A stretch of 64,000 bases of DNA from Alphaproteobacteria bacterium (GTDB lineage Bacteria; Pseudomonadota; Alphaproteobacteria; Sphingomonadales; Sphingomonadaceae): the NCBI GenBank assembly GCA_030431875.1, contig JAUIIG010000007.1, positions 1 to 64,000 on the forward strand. Reading direction: 5' to 3'. The translations under genes were made by a program, and so were the position numbers. Of this stretch, positions 44,635 to 52,039 are shown piece by piece. The notes beneath the pieces were generated by a model. That model did no database searches, was not told where the DNA came from, and saw only the letters and a program-made list of their open reading frames with translations. Each line of letters opens with the position of its first letter. The first letter of the stretch is position 1.

Positions 44635-44646
44635 TAACGCGCGTTA
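44635..44646. promoter_or_regulatory. Palindromic operator, site 4 (TAACGCGCGTTA)
   Basis: A perfect 12-base palindrome between the divergent NTF2-SDR-DUF3237 operon and the NTF2-MetE-like operon. Same arms as sites 1 to 3. Confidence 0.78.
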
Positions 44647-44690
44647 CGATTGTCGGCAACGGCAAAGGACAAGCGCAACGGGAGAGGACC

Positions 44691-45086
44691 ATGACCCGCG
44701 AGGACTACGATCGCTACGCCGCCGCCTTCAACGCGCGCGACTATGACGCGGTGTTCGATTTCTACGACGACAATCCGCAGATGGCCTTCTTCGGAATCGA
44801 GATCCGCACGCGCCAGCAGCTGCGCGACTTCTATACCTTCCTGCACGGCTACGTGCGCGAGACCATCACGGTGGAGAAATTCGCCGCGTCTGACGAGCTG
44901 GCCGCAGTCGAAGGGGTGATCCGCATCGAGGCCTTCAAGGACCTGACGCGCGAGGAGCTGGACGCGCGCGGCATGCAGCAGTTCTTCCCCATTTCCGCCG
45001 GCGACTTGCAGGAAATGCGGCAATACATCCACTACCATTTGAAGGACGGAAAGATCGCCAGCGTCGGCTGCGCCATCGTCCCCTAA
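44691..45086 (+). CDS. SnoaL-like (NTF2-fold) protein
   Basis: A 131-residue protein with NTF2-type layout (YAAAFNARDYDAVFDFYDDN, IEIRTRQQLRDFYTFLHGYV, EMRQYIHYHLKDGKIASVGC). ATG 44691 follows GGGAGAGG. It lies 24 bases upstream of the MetE-like gene. In the same divergent region as operator site 4. Confidence 0.8.
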   Translation: MTREDYDRYAAAFNARDYDAVFDFYDDNPQMAFFGIEIRTRQQLRDFYTFLHGYVRETITVEKFAASDELAAVEGVIRIEAFKDLTREELDARGMQQFFPISAGDLQEMRQYIHYHLKDGKIASVGCAIVP

Positions 45087-45110
45087 GAACGTCCCATAGG
45101 AGACTTACCC

Positions 45111-46238
45111 GTGATCAAGACCAGTCATGTCGGCAGCCTGCCGCGCGGCGCCCAACTCGTCCCCCTGCTCCTCGCCCGCGACAAGGGGGAGCCCTATGAC
45201 GCGGAAGAGTTCGACCGCGTAGTGCAGGACGCCGTGACCGAAGGCGTGCGCCAGCAGGTCGCCGCCGGTGTCTCGGTGGTGAGCGACGGCGAACTCGGCA
45301 AGGTCGGCTATTCGACCTACATCATCGAGCGGCTGTCGGGCTTCGGCGGGCACACGCCGCGCAAGCCCGCGCTGGACCTCGCCGAAGTGCCCGAGCTGAC
45401 CAAGAAGCTGGCGCACATCATGGGCAGCCAGGAATTCACCCGCGCCAGCGCCATCGACAAGGTCGAGCTGGTCAACCTGCAGCCGCTGCACGACGATATC
45501 CGCCGCTTCAAGGCCGCGCTGGAGGCCGAAGGCAAAGGCGTAGAGGCCTTTCTCAACTCGGCCAGCCCGGGCCTGATCACGGCCTTCCAGCCGAACCAGT
45601 ACTACCCGACACACGAAGCCTATCTTGCCGATCTCGTCACCGCCATGCGGCCCGAGTACGAGGCGATTGTCGATGCCGGCCTGCAATTGCAGCTCGACTG
45701 CCCCGACCTCGCGATGAGCCGCCACACCGGCTACCAGGACATGGACGAGGCGGAGTTCCTCAAGACCATCCGCGCCAATGTCGAAGCGCTCAACGAGGCG
45801 ACCGCCAACATTGCGCCGGAGAAGCTGCGCATGCACGTGTGCTGGGGCAATTACGAAGGGCCGCACACCTACGACATCCCGCTTGAGACCATTCTCGACG
45901 TGGTGCTGTCCGCGCGACCGGCGACGATCCTGTTCGAAGCCGCCAACCCGCGCCACGAGCACGAATGGGCGGTCTGGGCCAAGGCCGACCTGCCGGACGA
46001 AAAGGTGCTCGCCCCCGGCCTGGTCGATACCTGTTCCAACTATGTCGAGACCGGTGAACTGGTCGCCCAGCGGATCGAACGCTTCGCCGATATCGTCGGC
46101 AAGGACCGCGTCATTGCCAGCACCGACTGCGGTTTTGGGACTTTCGCCGGCTATGGTAAGATCGATCCCAAGGTCGCCTGGGCAAAGCTGCGCGCGCTGC
46201 GCGAAGGCGCTGATATTGCTGACGCAAGATTGGGGTGA
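45111..46238 (+). CDS. MetE C-terminal-like zinc methyltransferase
   Basis: A 375-residue protein of the cobalamin-independent methionine synthase C-terminal family, without the MetE N-terminal half. It begins TSHVGSLPRG, a family signature. Likely zinc ligands are the His and Cys of LRMHVCWGNYEGPH and the Cys of VIASTDCGFGTF. GTG start 45111 follows TAGGAG. Stand-alone members act as core methionine synthases or as other thiol alkyltransferases. Beside an O-demethylase/MetF/FolD set it may receive methyl groups from 5-methyl-THF, which is inference. Confidence 0.88.
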   Translation: MIKTSHVGSLPRGAQLVPLLLARDKGEPYDAEEFDRVVQDAVTEGVRQQVAAGVSVVSDGELGKVGYSTYIIERLSGFGGHTPRKPALDLAEVPELTKKLAHIMGSQEFTRASAIDKVELVNLQPLHDDIRRFKAALEAEGKGVEAFLNSASPGLITAFQPNQYYPTHEAYLADLVTAMRPEYEAIVDAGLQLQLDCPDLAMSRHTGYQDMDEAEFLKTIRANVEALNEATANIAPEKLRMHVCWGNYEGPHTYDIPLETILDVVLSARPATILFEAANPRHEHEWAVWAKADLPDEKVLAPGLVDTCSNYVETGELVAQRIERFADIVGKDRVIASTDCGFGTFAGYGKIDPKVAWAKLRALREGADIADARLG

Positions 46239-46266
46239 ACAAGCCGATTTTCACTCTTGCGTAATT

Positions 46267-46280
46267 TTCGTATATATGAA
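46267..46280. promoter_or_regulatory. Operator for the IclR regulator, site A
   Basis: TTCGTATATATGAA, a 12-of-14 palindrome, just upstream of the iclR-type start at 46292. Its reverse strand TTCATATATACGAA matches site B at 50100 in 13 of 14 bases. Confidence 0.65.
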
Positions 46281-46291
46281 ATACATGGTGG

Positions 46292-47068
46292 ATGGCAGAG
46301 GCCTCCACCAGGAACCGCGCAGCGGCACCGGCGCAAAACAGCCAGGTGAAGTCAGCGACGCGTACGCTCGACATTATCGAATATGTCGTGGCGCACGGGC
46401 GTCCGCTGGTCGCGCAGGAAATCGCCACCGCGCTGGCGATCCCGGTGTCGAGCCTGTCCTACCTGCTGTCGACCTTGGTCGATCGCGGTTATCTTGAACG
46501 AGACGGTCGGCGCTATTCCGCCGGGCCGGGCCTCGCCCGCCTGCAGAAGTCGACCGGCCACTTCTCGATTGCCGACCGCGTCGCGCCGCTGGTGCGCACC
46601 TTGCGCATGCAGCTGGACGAAACCACCAGTTTCTTCCTGCGCGACGGCTGGGAGATCGAGGCCATCGTTACGGAAAGCAGCGAACAGGCGCTGCGCTATT
46701 CGGTGCCGCAGGGCCAGCGCCTGCCCATGCATGCGCTTGCCTCCGGCAAGGTGATGCTGGCGGCCATGCCCGAAGAAGAACTGGCGCGGTATTTTGCCGA
46801 GGTCGAGCTGGAAGCCTTCACGCCTGCCACGGTCACGACCGAGGCCGGCCTGCGCGAGCAGATCAAGGCGGTGCAGGAAACCGGCGTTGCCCAGACCGAC
46901 GAGGAATATTCGCGCGGCATCATCGGCATCGCCCGGCTGGTGACCTTCGACGGCAACATGGCCGGATCGCTGTCGGTCGCCATTCCCAAGGTCCGCTTCG
47001 ACGAGGAAACCGCAGAGCGCGTCAGCGACATGCTGCGCAAGACCGCTGCGCTGCTCGAAGGCAACTAA
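46292..47068 (+). CDS. IclR-family transcriptional regulator
   Basis: A 258-residue regulator: N-terminal winged helix (TRTLDIIEYVVAHGRPLVAQ, EIATALAIPVSSLSYLLSTL, LVDRGYLERDGRRYSAG) and a C-terminal effector domain (LPMHALASGKVMLAAMPEEE; GIARLVTFDGNMAGSLSVAI). The gene begins 12 bases after operator site A and has no strong Shine-Dalgarno, suggesting short-leader autoregulation. Its likely target is the divergent O-demethylase/metF region at 50.1 kb, where the same palindrome recurs. Confidence 0.9.
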   Translation: MAEASTRNRAAAPAQNSQVKSATRTLDIIEYVVAHGRPLVAQEIATALAIPVSSLSYLLSTLVDRGYLERDGRRYSAGPGLARLQKSTGHFSIADRVAPLVRTLRMQLDETTSFFLRDGWEIEAIVTESSEQALRYSVPQGQRLPMHALASGKVMLAAMPEEELARYFAEVELEAFTPATVTTEAGLREQIKAVQETGVAQTDEEYSRGIIGIARLVTFDGNMAGSLSVAIPKVRFDEETAERVSDMLRKTAALLEGN

Positions 47069-47074
47069 GGCCGC

Positions 47075-47809
47075 TTAGAGATCGTCCAGCCCGTCGAGGA
47101 AATCTGCGCCGATGCGCGGGCTTTCGTCGTCCTCTTCCGGCTCTTCCGCTTCCGCCTCACCTTCGCCTTCGGCCTCCAGCGGCGGCAGTTCTTCTACCCT
47201 CTCTTCTTCACCGCCAGCCACGTCGAGGCCCAGTTCGATGGCGATCTCGTCGAGCGGATCGAGTGCAGGGGCCCCGCCCAGGGCGGCTGCCGCTTCGAGG
47301 TCGCCGGTGGGCTCCCACGGTTCGATGTACTCGGCTTCGGTGACGGCACGGTCGCGGTCGTAGATGCGCGCATCCTCGAACGGGCCGAGCGGCGTGTCCG
47401 GCACCACGCGCACCAACGGATAGGGATCGCCGGGCAAGCCGATATAGTTTAGCTGCGCCTGGTTCGCGCTGACCGAACTGAATTGCAGCACGTCGTTGCG
47501 TCCGCGCGCCTCTGCAGGTCCGGCAAAGGTCAGCTGCACCACGCCATTGCGTTCGATCACGCTTTCGGGCTGCACGGTCTGGCTGCCGTCCATGTTCCGG
47601 AACACCATGCCGTTGCTGTCGATCTGCGCCGGGCGCGTCCAGCTGCCCGTCCAGCCGCCCCCTTCGCGCTCCTGCAGCGTGAAGACGAAGATCGTCGCCT
47701 CGTCGATGCGGAAAGCCCAGTGGCCTTCGAGGTCGTTCGCCAAGGCCTGCGCGGGCAGCAGCAGGGCGACAAGGACGAGAAGGAAACGCGGCATCATGGC
47801 AGGTGTCAT
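47075..47809 (-). CDS. Secreted protein with acidic C-terminus, unknown
   Basis: A 244-residue exported protein. A signal peptide (PRFLLVLVALLLPAQALA) is followed by a lipocalin-like beta-rich domain (GHWAFRIDEATIFVFTLQER, GGGWTGSWTRPAQIDSNG). The last 50 residues are strongly acidic (EEERVEELPPLEAEGEGEAE). Start may also be at 47797. No known family. It lies downstream of the O-demethylase terminator and converges with iclR. Confidence 0.65.
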   Translation of the reverse strand: MTPAMMPRFLLVLVALLLPAQALANDLEGHWAFRIDEATIFVFTLQEREGGGWTGSWTRPAQIDSNGMVFRNMDGSQTVQPESVIERNGVVQLTFAGPAEARGRNDVLQFSSVSANQAQLNYIGLPGDPYPLVRVVPDTPLGPFEDARIYDRDRAVTEAEYIEPWEPTGDLEAAAALGGAPALDPLDEIAIELGLDVAGGEEERVEELPPLEAEGEGEAEAEEPEEDDESPRIGADFLDGLDDL

Positions 47810-47838
47810 GCCGCAAGCCCCCCGCATCGGGCAAGCAA

Positions 47839-47868
47839 AAGGGGCGGCTGCTTACGCAACCGCCCCTT
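47839..47868 (-). terminator. Terminator after the O-demethylase operon
   Basis: Stem AAGGGGCGG/CCGCCCCTT with a 12-base loop; on the minus strand it ends in CCCCTTTTGC. It lies 20 bases after the stop of the LigM-like gene. Confidence 0.85.
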
Positions 47869-47888
47869 CAACCGTTCGCTGGATGCGA

Positions 47889-49313
47889 TCAGGTGTTGGC
47901 GCCAACACCCGTAGCACGCCACGAGTCGGCATAGGCCGTGCGGGCGACGTTCGAGTACGGGACCGGGCTGATGACAGCCTTGATCTCGGTCTGGACGTGC
48001 GGCTCGACGGTCGGCTTGGAGGTGCCACCGTTGGGTTCGCCCCACACCAGCTTTACTTCCTTGCCCATTTCGACCTCGTCGGGATCGATCATGGCGAGCG
48101 TCAGCATCTTGCCTTCGTTCGAGCTGTAGCCGACCCAGGTCGACACGCCGATGACGTCGCCGGCAGCGTTCTTCACTTCGTCGAACGGGTGCATGGCGTA
48201 AACGGCGCTCGGGAATTCGAAGTACTTGGCGCGGTCACCCTCGGCATAGAGCGAGGACAGGACGCGCATCATGTCTTCGTTGTCGAGAGCCAGGGTCACC
48301 TTCTGCTTGTGCTTCTGGGTGGCCATCTTTTCGAGGGCTTCACGGCCGACGAAGTCGTGGTCGAACTTCACGATGTGGCCGTAACCGATATCCCACGGCG
48401 TGAGGTAGTAGCCCTCGATGCTGTCGGGAACGTAGGAACCGCCGATCGAGCACATGCCGGCATAGCTGTTGCCACCGGCCCACTGGCGGAAGTCCTTCAT
48501 CATCTGGCTGTCGCCAGTGAAGAAGGCGGGCAGCGGCGAAGGCAGCCAGCCCGATTCCAGCGTGTTGGACGAATAGGCGCGGCCGCCGACCAGCGTCAGG
48601 CCGTCATCCTTGCCGGCTTCGACCAGCGCACCATGCACGGCGGCATAGTCTTCCCACGGGCCGAACAGCTCATAACCCGGCTGGCCAGCCATGCCGTGAC
48701 GCAGCGCGATCACGTCCTTGCCGTTGATGTCAACGTGAGCCATGTTGAAGAACTTCAAGTCCGGCGGGGTCTGGCCCATCGCCTTTTCCAGGATCTTCAT
48801 GGCGTTGGGGCCCTGCAGCTGGAAGCGATAGTTCTTGCGCTTGCCGTCGGTCCGCATGGCGGTACGCTCGTCACGCTCGACTTCGACATCCCACTTGCTG
48901 CCGTCGGGCTTGTGGTACTGGGCGTGAAATTCGACCCATTCGATGGCCGGGGCACGGCCCACTAGCGAGAATTCGTTCTCATCGAGGTAGAACAGGATCA
49001 CGTCGCCGATGACGTAGCCGTCCGGGGTCACCGGAACGTACTGCTTTGCCTTGTTGACGGCGAAGTTCTTGAAGCTGTTGATGGCGGTGTATTCGAGCAG
49101 CGCCATGGCATCGGGGCCGCGCACGTAGAGCTCGACCATGTGGTACGACTGGTTGAAGAGCACGGCGCTCTTGGCCCAGGCGCGCTGTTCGTTGCGCCAG
49201 TTGGAATATTCGGCGGGAACGCCCGGATAGGGGTTCGGGCCAAGCTGCTGGTTGCGCAGGAATTCGACTACGTCGCCCTGGGCGTCCAGCTTCTGTTGCA
49301 GGTTCTCACTCAT
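47889..49313 (-). CDS. LigM/DesA-type THF-dependent aromatic O-demethylase
   Basis: A 474-residue protein of the aminomethyltransferase (GcvT-like) fold. Family-specific segments include PGVPAEYSNWRNEQRAWAKS, FNQSYHMVELYVRGPDAMAL, MAGQPGYELFGPW, and a C-terminus ending PVPYSNVARTAYADSWR as in LigM and DesA of Sphingobium SYK-6. These move the methyl of vanillate, 3-O-methylgallate or syringate to tetrahydrofolate, giving the catechol and 5-methyl-THF. MetF and FolD encoded nearby recycle the methyl. Which methoxy acid is used cannot be told. Confidence 0.87.
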   Translation of the reverse strand: MSENLQQKLDAQGDVVEFLRNQQLGPNPYPGVPAEYSNWRNEQRAWAKSAVLFNQSYHMVELYVRGPDAMALLEYTAINSFKNFAVNKAKQYVPVTPDGYVIGDVILFYLDENEFSLVGRAPAIEWVEFHAQYHKPDGSKWDVEVERDERTAMRTDGKRKNYRFQLQGPNAMKILEKAMGQTPPDLKFFNMAHVDINGKDVIALRHGMAGQPGYELFGPWEDYAAVHGALVEAGKDDGLTLVGGRAYSSNTLESGWLPSPLPAFFTGDSQMMKDFRQWAGGNSYAGMCSIGGSYVPDSIEGYYLTPWDIGYGHIVKFDHDFVGREALEKMATQKHKQKVTLALDNEDMMRVLSSLYAEGDRAKYFEFPSAVYAMHPFDEVKNAAGDVIGVSTWVGYSSNEGKMLTLAMIDPDEVEMGKEVKLVWGEPNGGTSKPTVEPHVQTEIKAVISPVPYSNVARTAYADSWRATGVGANT

Positions 49314-49351
49314 TGTCGTCCTCTCCTTGGGAAAGTTGGTAACTGAAAGGT

Positions 49352-50056
49352 CTAGAAAGTGGCCGGCTCGCGGGCGAGCCAGTCGGAAATTGCGTTGTTC
49401 ACCGCCTGCGGGGCTTCCATGGTGATCATGTGTCCGGCACCCGGCACCACCACCAGTTGCGAACCGTGAATCTTCTCGGCGATGGCCTCGTGCTGCTTGG
49501 GCGGGGCCCAGGCATCAAGTTCGCCGGTCATCACCAGCGTTGGACAGGTCAGCCCGGCCAGCAGGTCGTCGAACGGAGGGCGGCCCAGCAGGGCCTTGAT
49601 TTGCGCGTCGAAAATGGCCTGGTCTTTGGACAGGCACATGTCGCGCATCTCTTCATAAATGGGGGTATCGCGATTGGCATCGGCCACCATCGGCGGCAGC
49701 CAGGTGTCGACCAGCGCCTCGAACCCGTTGTCATAGCCGACCTGCTGCAGTTCGGCGCGTTTGGCCGGTTCGTTGGGGCCGACCGGGTGGATACCGGTGG
49801 AGACCAGCGCCAGCCGACGCACACGGTGCGGCGCCAGGCGGACGACTTCCATCGCTACGCGCCCACCCATGGAATGGCCGAAAACGTCGAGCTGGTCCGC
49901 TCCTGCTGCGTCAGCTTCTGCCAGGGCGATTCGCGCCATTTCTGCAAGACTGTCCGCCATGCCATAGCCGTCGACCACGTGGGCCTCCGGAAAGGCTGAT
50001 TTCTGCGGCGCGTAGACACGTGCGTCGCAAATCAGTCCAGGCAGGAACAGGAGCAT
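49352..50056 (-). CDS. Alpha/beta-hydrolase
   Basis: A 234-residue hydrolase. The N-terminal PGLICDARVYAPQ, the nucleophile FGHSMGGRVAMEV, the acid MTGELDAWAPP and the His in VPGAGHMITMEAP form a complete triad. ATG 50056 gives the normal family start; a further ATG at 50104 overlaps the operator and is less likely. It is upstream of the LigM-like gene in the same operon (38-base gap). Possible substrates are aryl esters or ring-opened lactones. Confidence 0.88.
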   Translation of the reverse strand: MLLFLPGLICDARVYAPQKSAFPEAHVVDGYGMADSLAEMARIALAEADAAGADQLDVFGHSMGGRVAMEVVRLAPHRVRRLALVSTGIHPVGPNEPAKRAELQQVGYDNGFEALVDTWLPPMVADANRDTPIYEEMRDMCLSKDQAIFDAQIKALLGRPPFDDLLAGLTCPTLVMTGELDAWAPPKQHEAIAEKIHGSQLVVVPGAGHMITMEAPQAVNNAISDWLAREPATF

Positions 50057-50099
50057 TTTCGGGCGTTCACTCTCACAGTTTTTTCGCGTTCTTGAAAAT

Positions 50100-50113
50100 T
50101 TCATCTATACGAA
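50100..50113. promoter_or_regulatory. Operator for the IclR regulator, site B
   Basis: TTCATCTATACGAA between the divergent hydrolase-O-demethylase operon and metF; with flanks it shares ATTTCAT-N-TATACGAA with site A. It would give joint control of demethylation and methyl-THF recycling. Confidence 0.65.
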
Positions 50114-50198
50114 TTTGTCGCGATAGGCTAGAGGATTCTGCAGACAATATGCCGCCCGCGCGGAGTCGTTTCTGGCCCGGGCCCTGGAGGAGAGTGAC

Positions 50199-51074
50199 AT
50201 GGCATCCTACGAAACCATCCATCCCAACTGGGAATCCCCGATGGCCAACATGGTCGACGGCTATTCGCTGGAAATGACCGCCAAGGAAATCGAAGGCCTC
50301 AAGGAAGCCGCACCGCTGATCCGTCCGGGTACGCAGGTCGCCGTTACCTTCCTTCCCGGTGAAGAGCTGACACAGCGCGTCGAGGCTGCCGTGCTGGTGC
50401 GCGAACTGGGCTTCGAGCCGATCGTCCACCTTTCCGCCCGCCGGATCGAGAGCGAAGAGCAGCTCGACTGGTACCTCGGCGAAATCACCCAGAAGGCCGG
50501 TGTGAAGCGCGTCTTCATCATCGCCGGCGACCCGCCGGAGCCGGAAGGCCCCTATTCCGATTCGCTGCAGATCATCGAGACCGGCCTGCTGGAAAAGCAT
50601 GGCATCACCATCGTCGGTGTCGGCGGCCACCCCGAAGGCCACCCCAACAACACCGCTGCCGAACTTTGGGACTGGATGGAGCGCAAGATCGCAGCCGTTC
50701 GCGCCCACGGCATGACCCCGCTGGTGGTCACCCAGTTTGCCTTTGACGACGACGCCATCGTCGCCTGGCTCGCCGAAATGCGCGAGCGCGGCATCGACGT
50801 ACCGGTCCGCCTCGGCGTCCCCGGCCCCGCCGGCATCAAGCGCCTGCTCGGCTTTGCCAAGCGTTGCGGCGTGGGTGCTTCGGCCAGCGTCATGAAGAAG
50901 TACGGCATCAGCCTGACCAACCTGATCGGCAGTGCCGGTCCGGACAAGCTGGTGGGCAGCCTGCAGCAGAAGCTGGGCGAGCAACACGGCCGCGTGCGCC
51001 TGCACTTCTATCCCTTCGGCGCGCTGACCGCTTCGGCCGAATGGATCAATGACTATCACGCCCGCAACTCGTAA
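50199..51074 (+). CDS. metF: Methylenetetrahydrofolate reductase
   Basis: A 291-residue FAD-dependent TIM barrel. Recognisable segments are [50 protein letters not shown], and HPEGHPNN. The family interconverts 5-methyl- and 5,10-methylene-THF with NAD(P)H. ATG 50199 follows GGAGGAG. It lies directly upstream of folD (11 bases) and divergent from the O-demethylase operon, so here it probably runs toward oxidation of the methyl group released from the aromatic. It may be a catabolic paralogue of the biosynthetic MetF. Confidence 0.9.
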   Translation: MASYETIHPNWESPMANMVDGYSLEMTAKEIEGLKEAAPLIRPGTQVAVTFLPGEELTQRVEAAVLVRELGFEPIVHLSARRIESEEQLDWYLGEITQKAGVKRVFIIAGDPPEPEGPYSDSLQIIETGLLEKHGITIVGVGGHPEGHPNNTAAELWDWMERKIAAVRAHGMTPLVVTQFAFDDDAIVAWLAEMRERGIDVPVRLGVPGPAGIKRLLGFAKRCGVGASASVMKKYGISLTNLIGSAGPDKLVGSLQQKLGEQHGRVRLHFYPFGALTASAEWINDYHARNS

Positions 51075-51085
51075 GGCGTCTTACC

Positions 51086-52027
51086 ATGGCTGACATTATC
51101 GATGGCCGCGCAGTCGCGCGCCAGCTGGACGAGACAACCAAGGCCGAAGTCGACGCACTGGTGGCGGCCGGCCACCCGGCGCCGGGCCTGACGGTGATCC
51201 TGGTGGGCGAAGACGGCGCGAGCCAGGTCTACGTCCGCCGCAAGATCAAGGCGTGCGAGAAGGTCGGCATCAAGTCGACCGAGCACCGCCTGCCCGCCGA
51301 TACCAGCCAGGAAGACCTGCTGGCGCTGATCGAGCAGCTGAACGACGATCCGGAAGTCCACGGCATCCTGTGCCAGGTGCCGCTGCCGGACCACATCGAC
51401 ACCCGTTTGGTGCTGCGTTCGATCCGTCCGGAAAAGGACGTCGACGGTTTCCACCCGGTCAATGTCGGTCGCCTGTCCACCGGCACCGGCGGCATCGTCC
51501 CCTGCACCCCGCTGGGCGTGATGATGCTGATCCATACCGTCATCCCTGACCTTACGGGCAAGGACGCGGTGGTGATCGGCAAGTCCAATATCGTCGGCAA
51601 GCCGGTGGCCAACCTGCTGCTGGATGCCGAGGCGACCGTTACCGTCACCCACATCTACACCCACGGCCTGCCCGCCATCTGCCGCAAGGCTGACGTGATC
51701 GTCGCTGCCGCCGGTGCGCCGGAACTGGTGAAGGGCGACTGGGTGAAGGAAGGCGCCGTCATCATCGACGTCGGCATCACCCGCATCATGGACGAGGAAA
51801 CCGGCAAGGAACGTCTGGTCGGCGACGTGGCTTTCGACGAATGCCAGCACGCCAAGGCCATCACCCCCGTGCCCGGCGGCGTCGGCCCCATGACCATCGC
51901 CTGCCTGCTTGCCAATACGGTGCAGGCGGCCAAGGGCCTGATGGGCGTGAACAAGGATGTCAGTAGCGACTATCATGATGCGCCGTCTCGCTCTATGTTC
52001 ACCGGAAACGGAAACATCCCGAACTAA
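51086..52027 (+). CDS. folD: Methylene-THF dehydrogenase/cyclohydrolase
   Basis: A 313-residue bifunctional enzyme. The substrate Lys region is [25 protein letters not shown] and [11 protein letters not shown] are family signatures, the NADP site is [18 protein letters not shown], and [15 protein letters not shown] is the C-terminal signature. It converts methylene-THF to formyl-THF. The C-terminus is about 20 residues longer than usual. It completes the route methyl to methylene to formyl-THF with MetF. ATG 51086 is 11 bases after metF. Confidence 0.96.
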   Translation: MADIIDGRAVARQLDETTKAEVDALVAAGHPAPGLTVILVGEDGASQVYVRRKIKACEKVGIKSTEHRLPADTSQEDLLALIEQLNDDPEVHGILCQVPLPDHIDTRLVLRSIRPEKDVDGFHPVNVGRLSTGTGGIVPCTPLGVMMLIHTVIPDLTGKDAVVIGKSNIVGKPVANLLLDAEATVTVTHIYTHGLPAICRKADVIVAAAGAPELVKGDWVKEGAVIIDVGITRIMDEETGKERLVGDVAFDECQHAKAITPVPGGVGPMTIACLLANTVQAAKGLMGVNKDVSSDYHDAPSRSMFTGNGNIPN

Positions 52028-52039
52028 AGAGCGAGCCTG

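Noticed and set aside
45087-45110. SAM or cobalamin riboswitch before the MetE-like gene
   Set aside because: Only 24 bases separate the two genes, too few for any known riboswitch.
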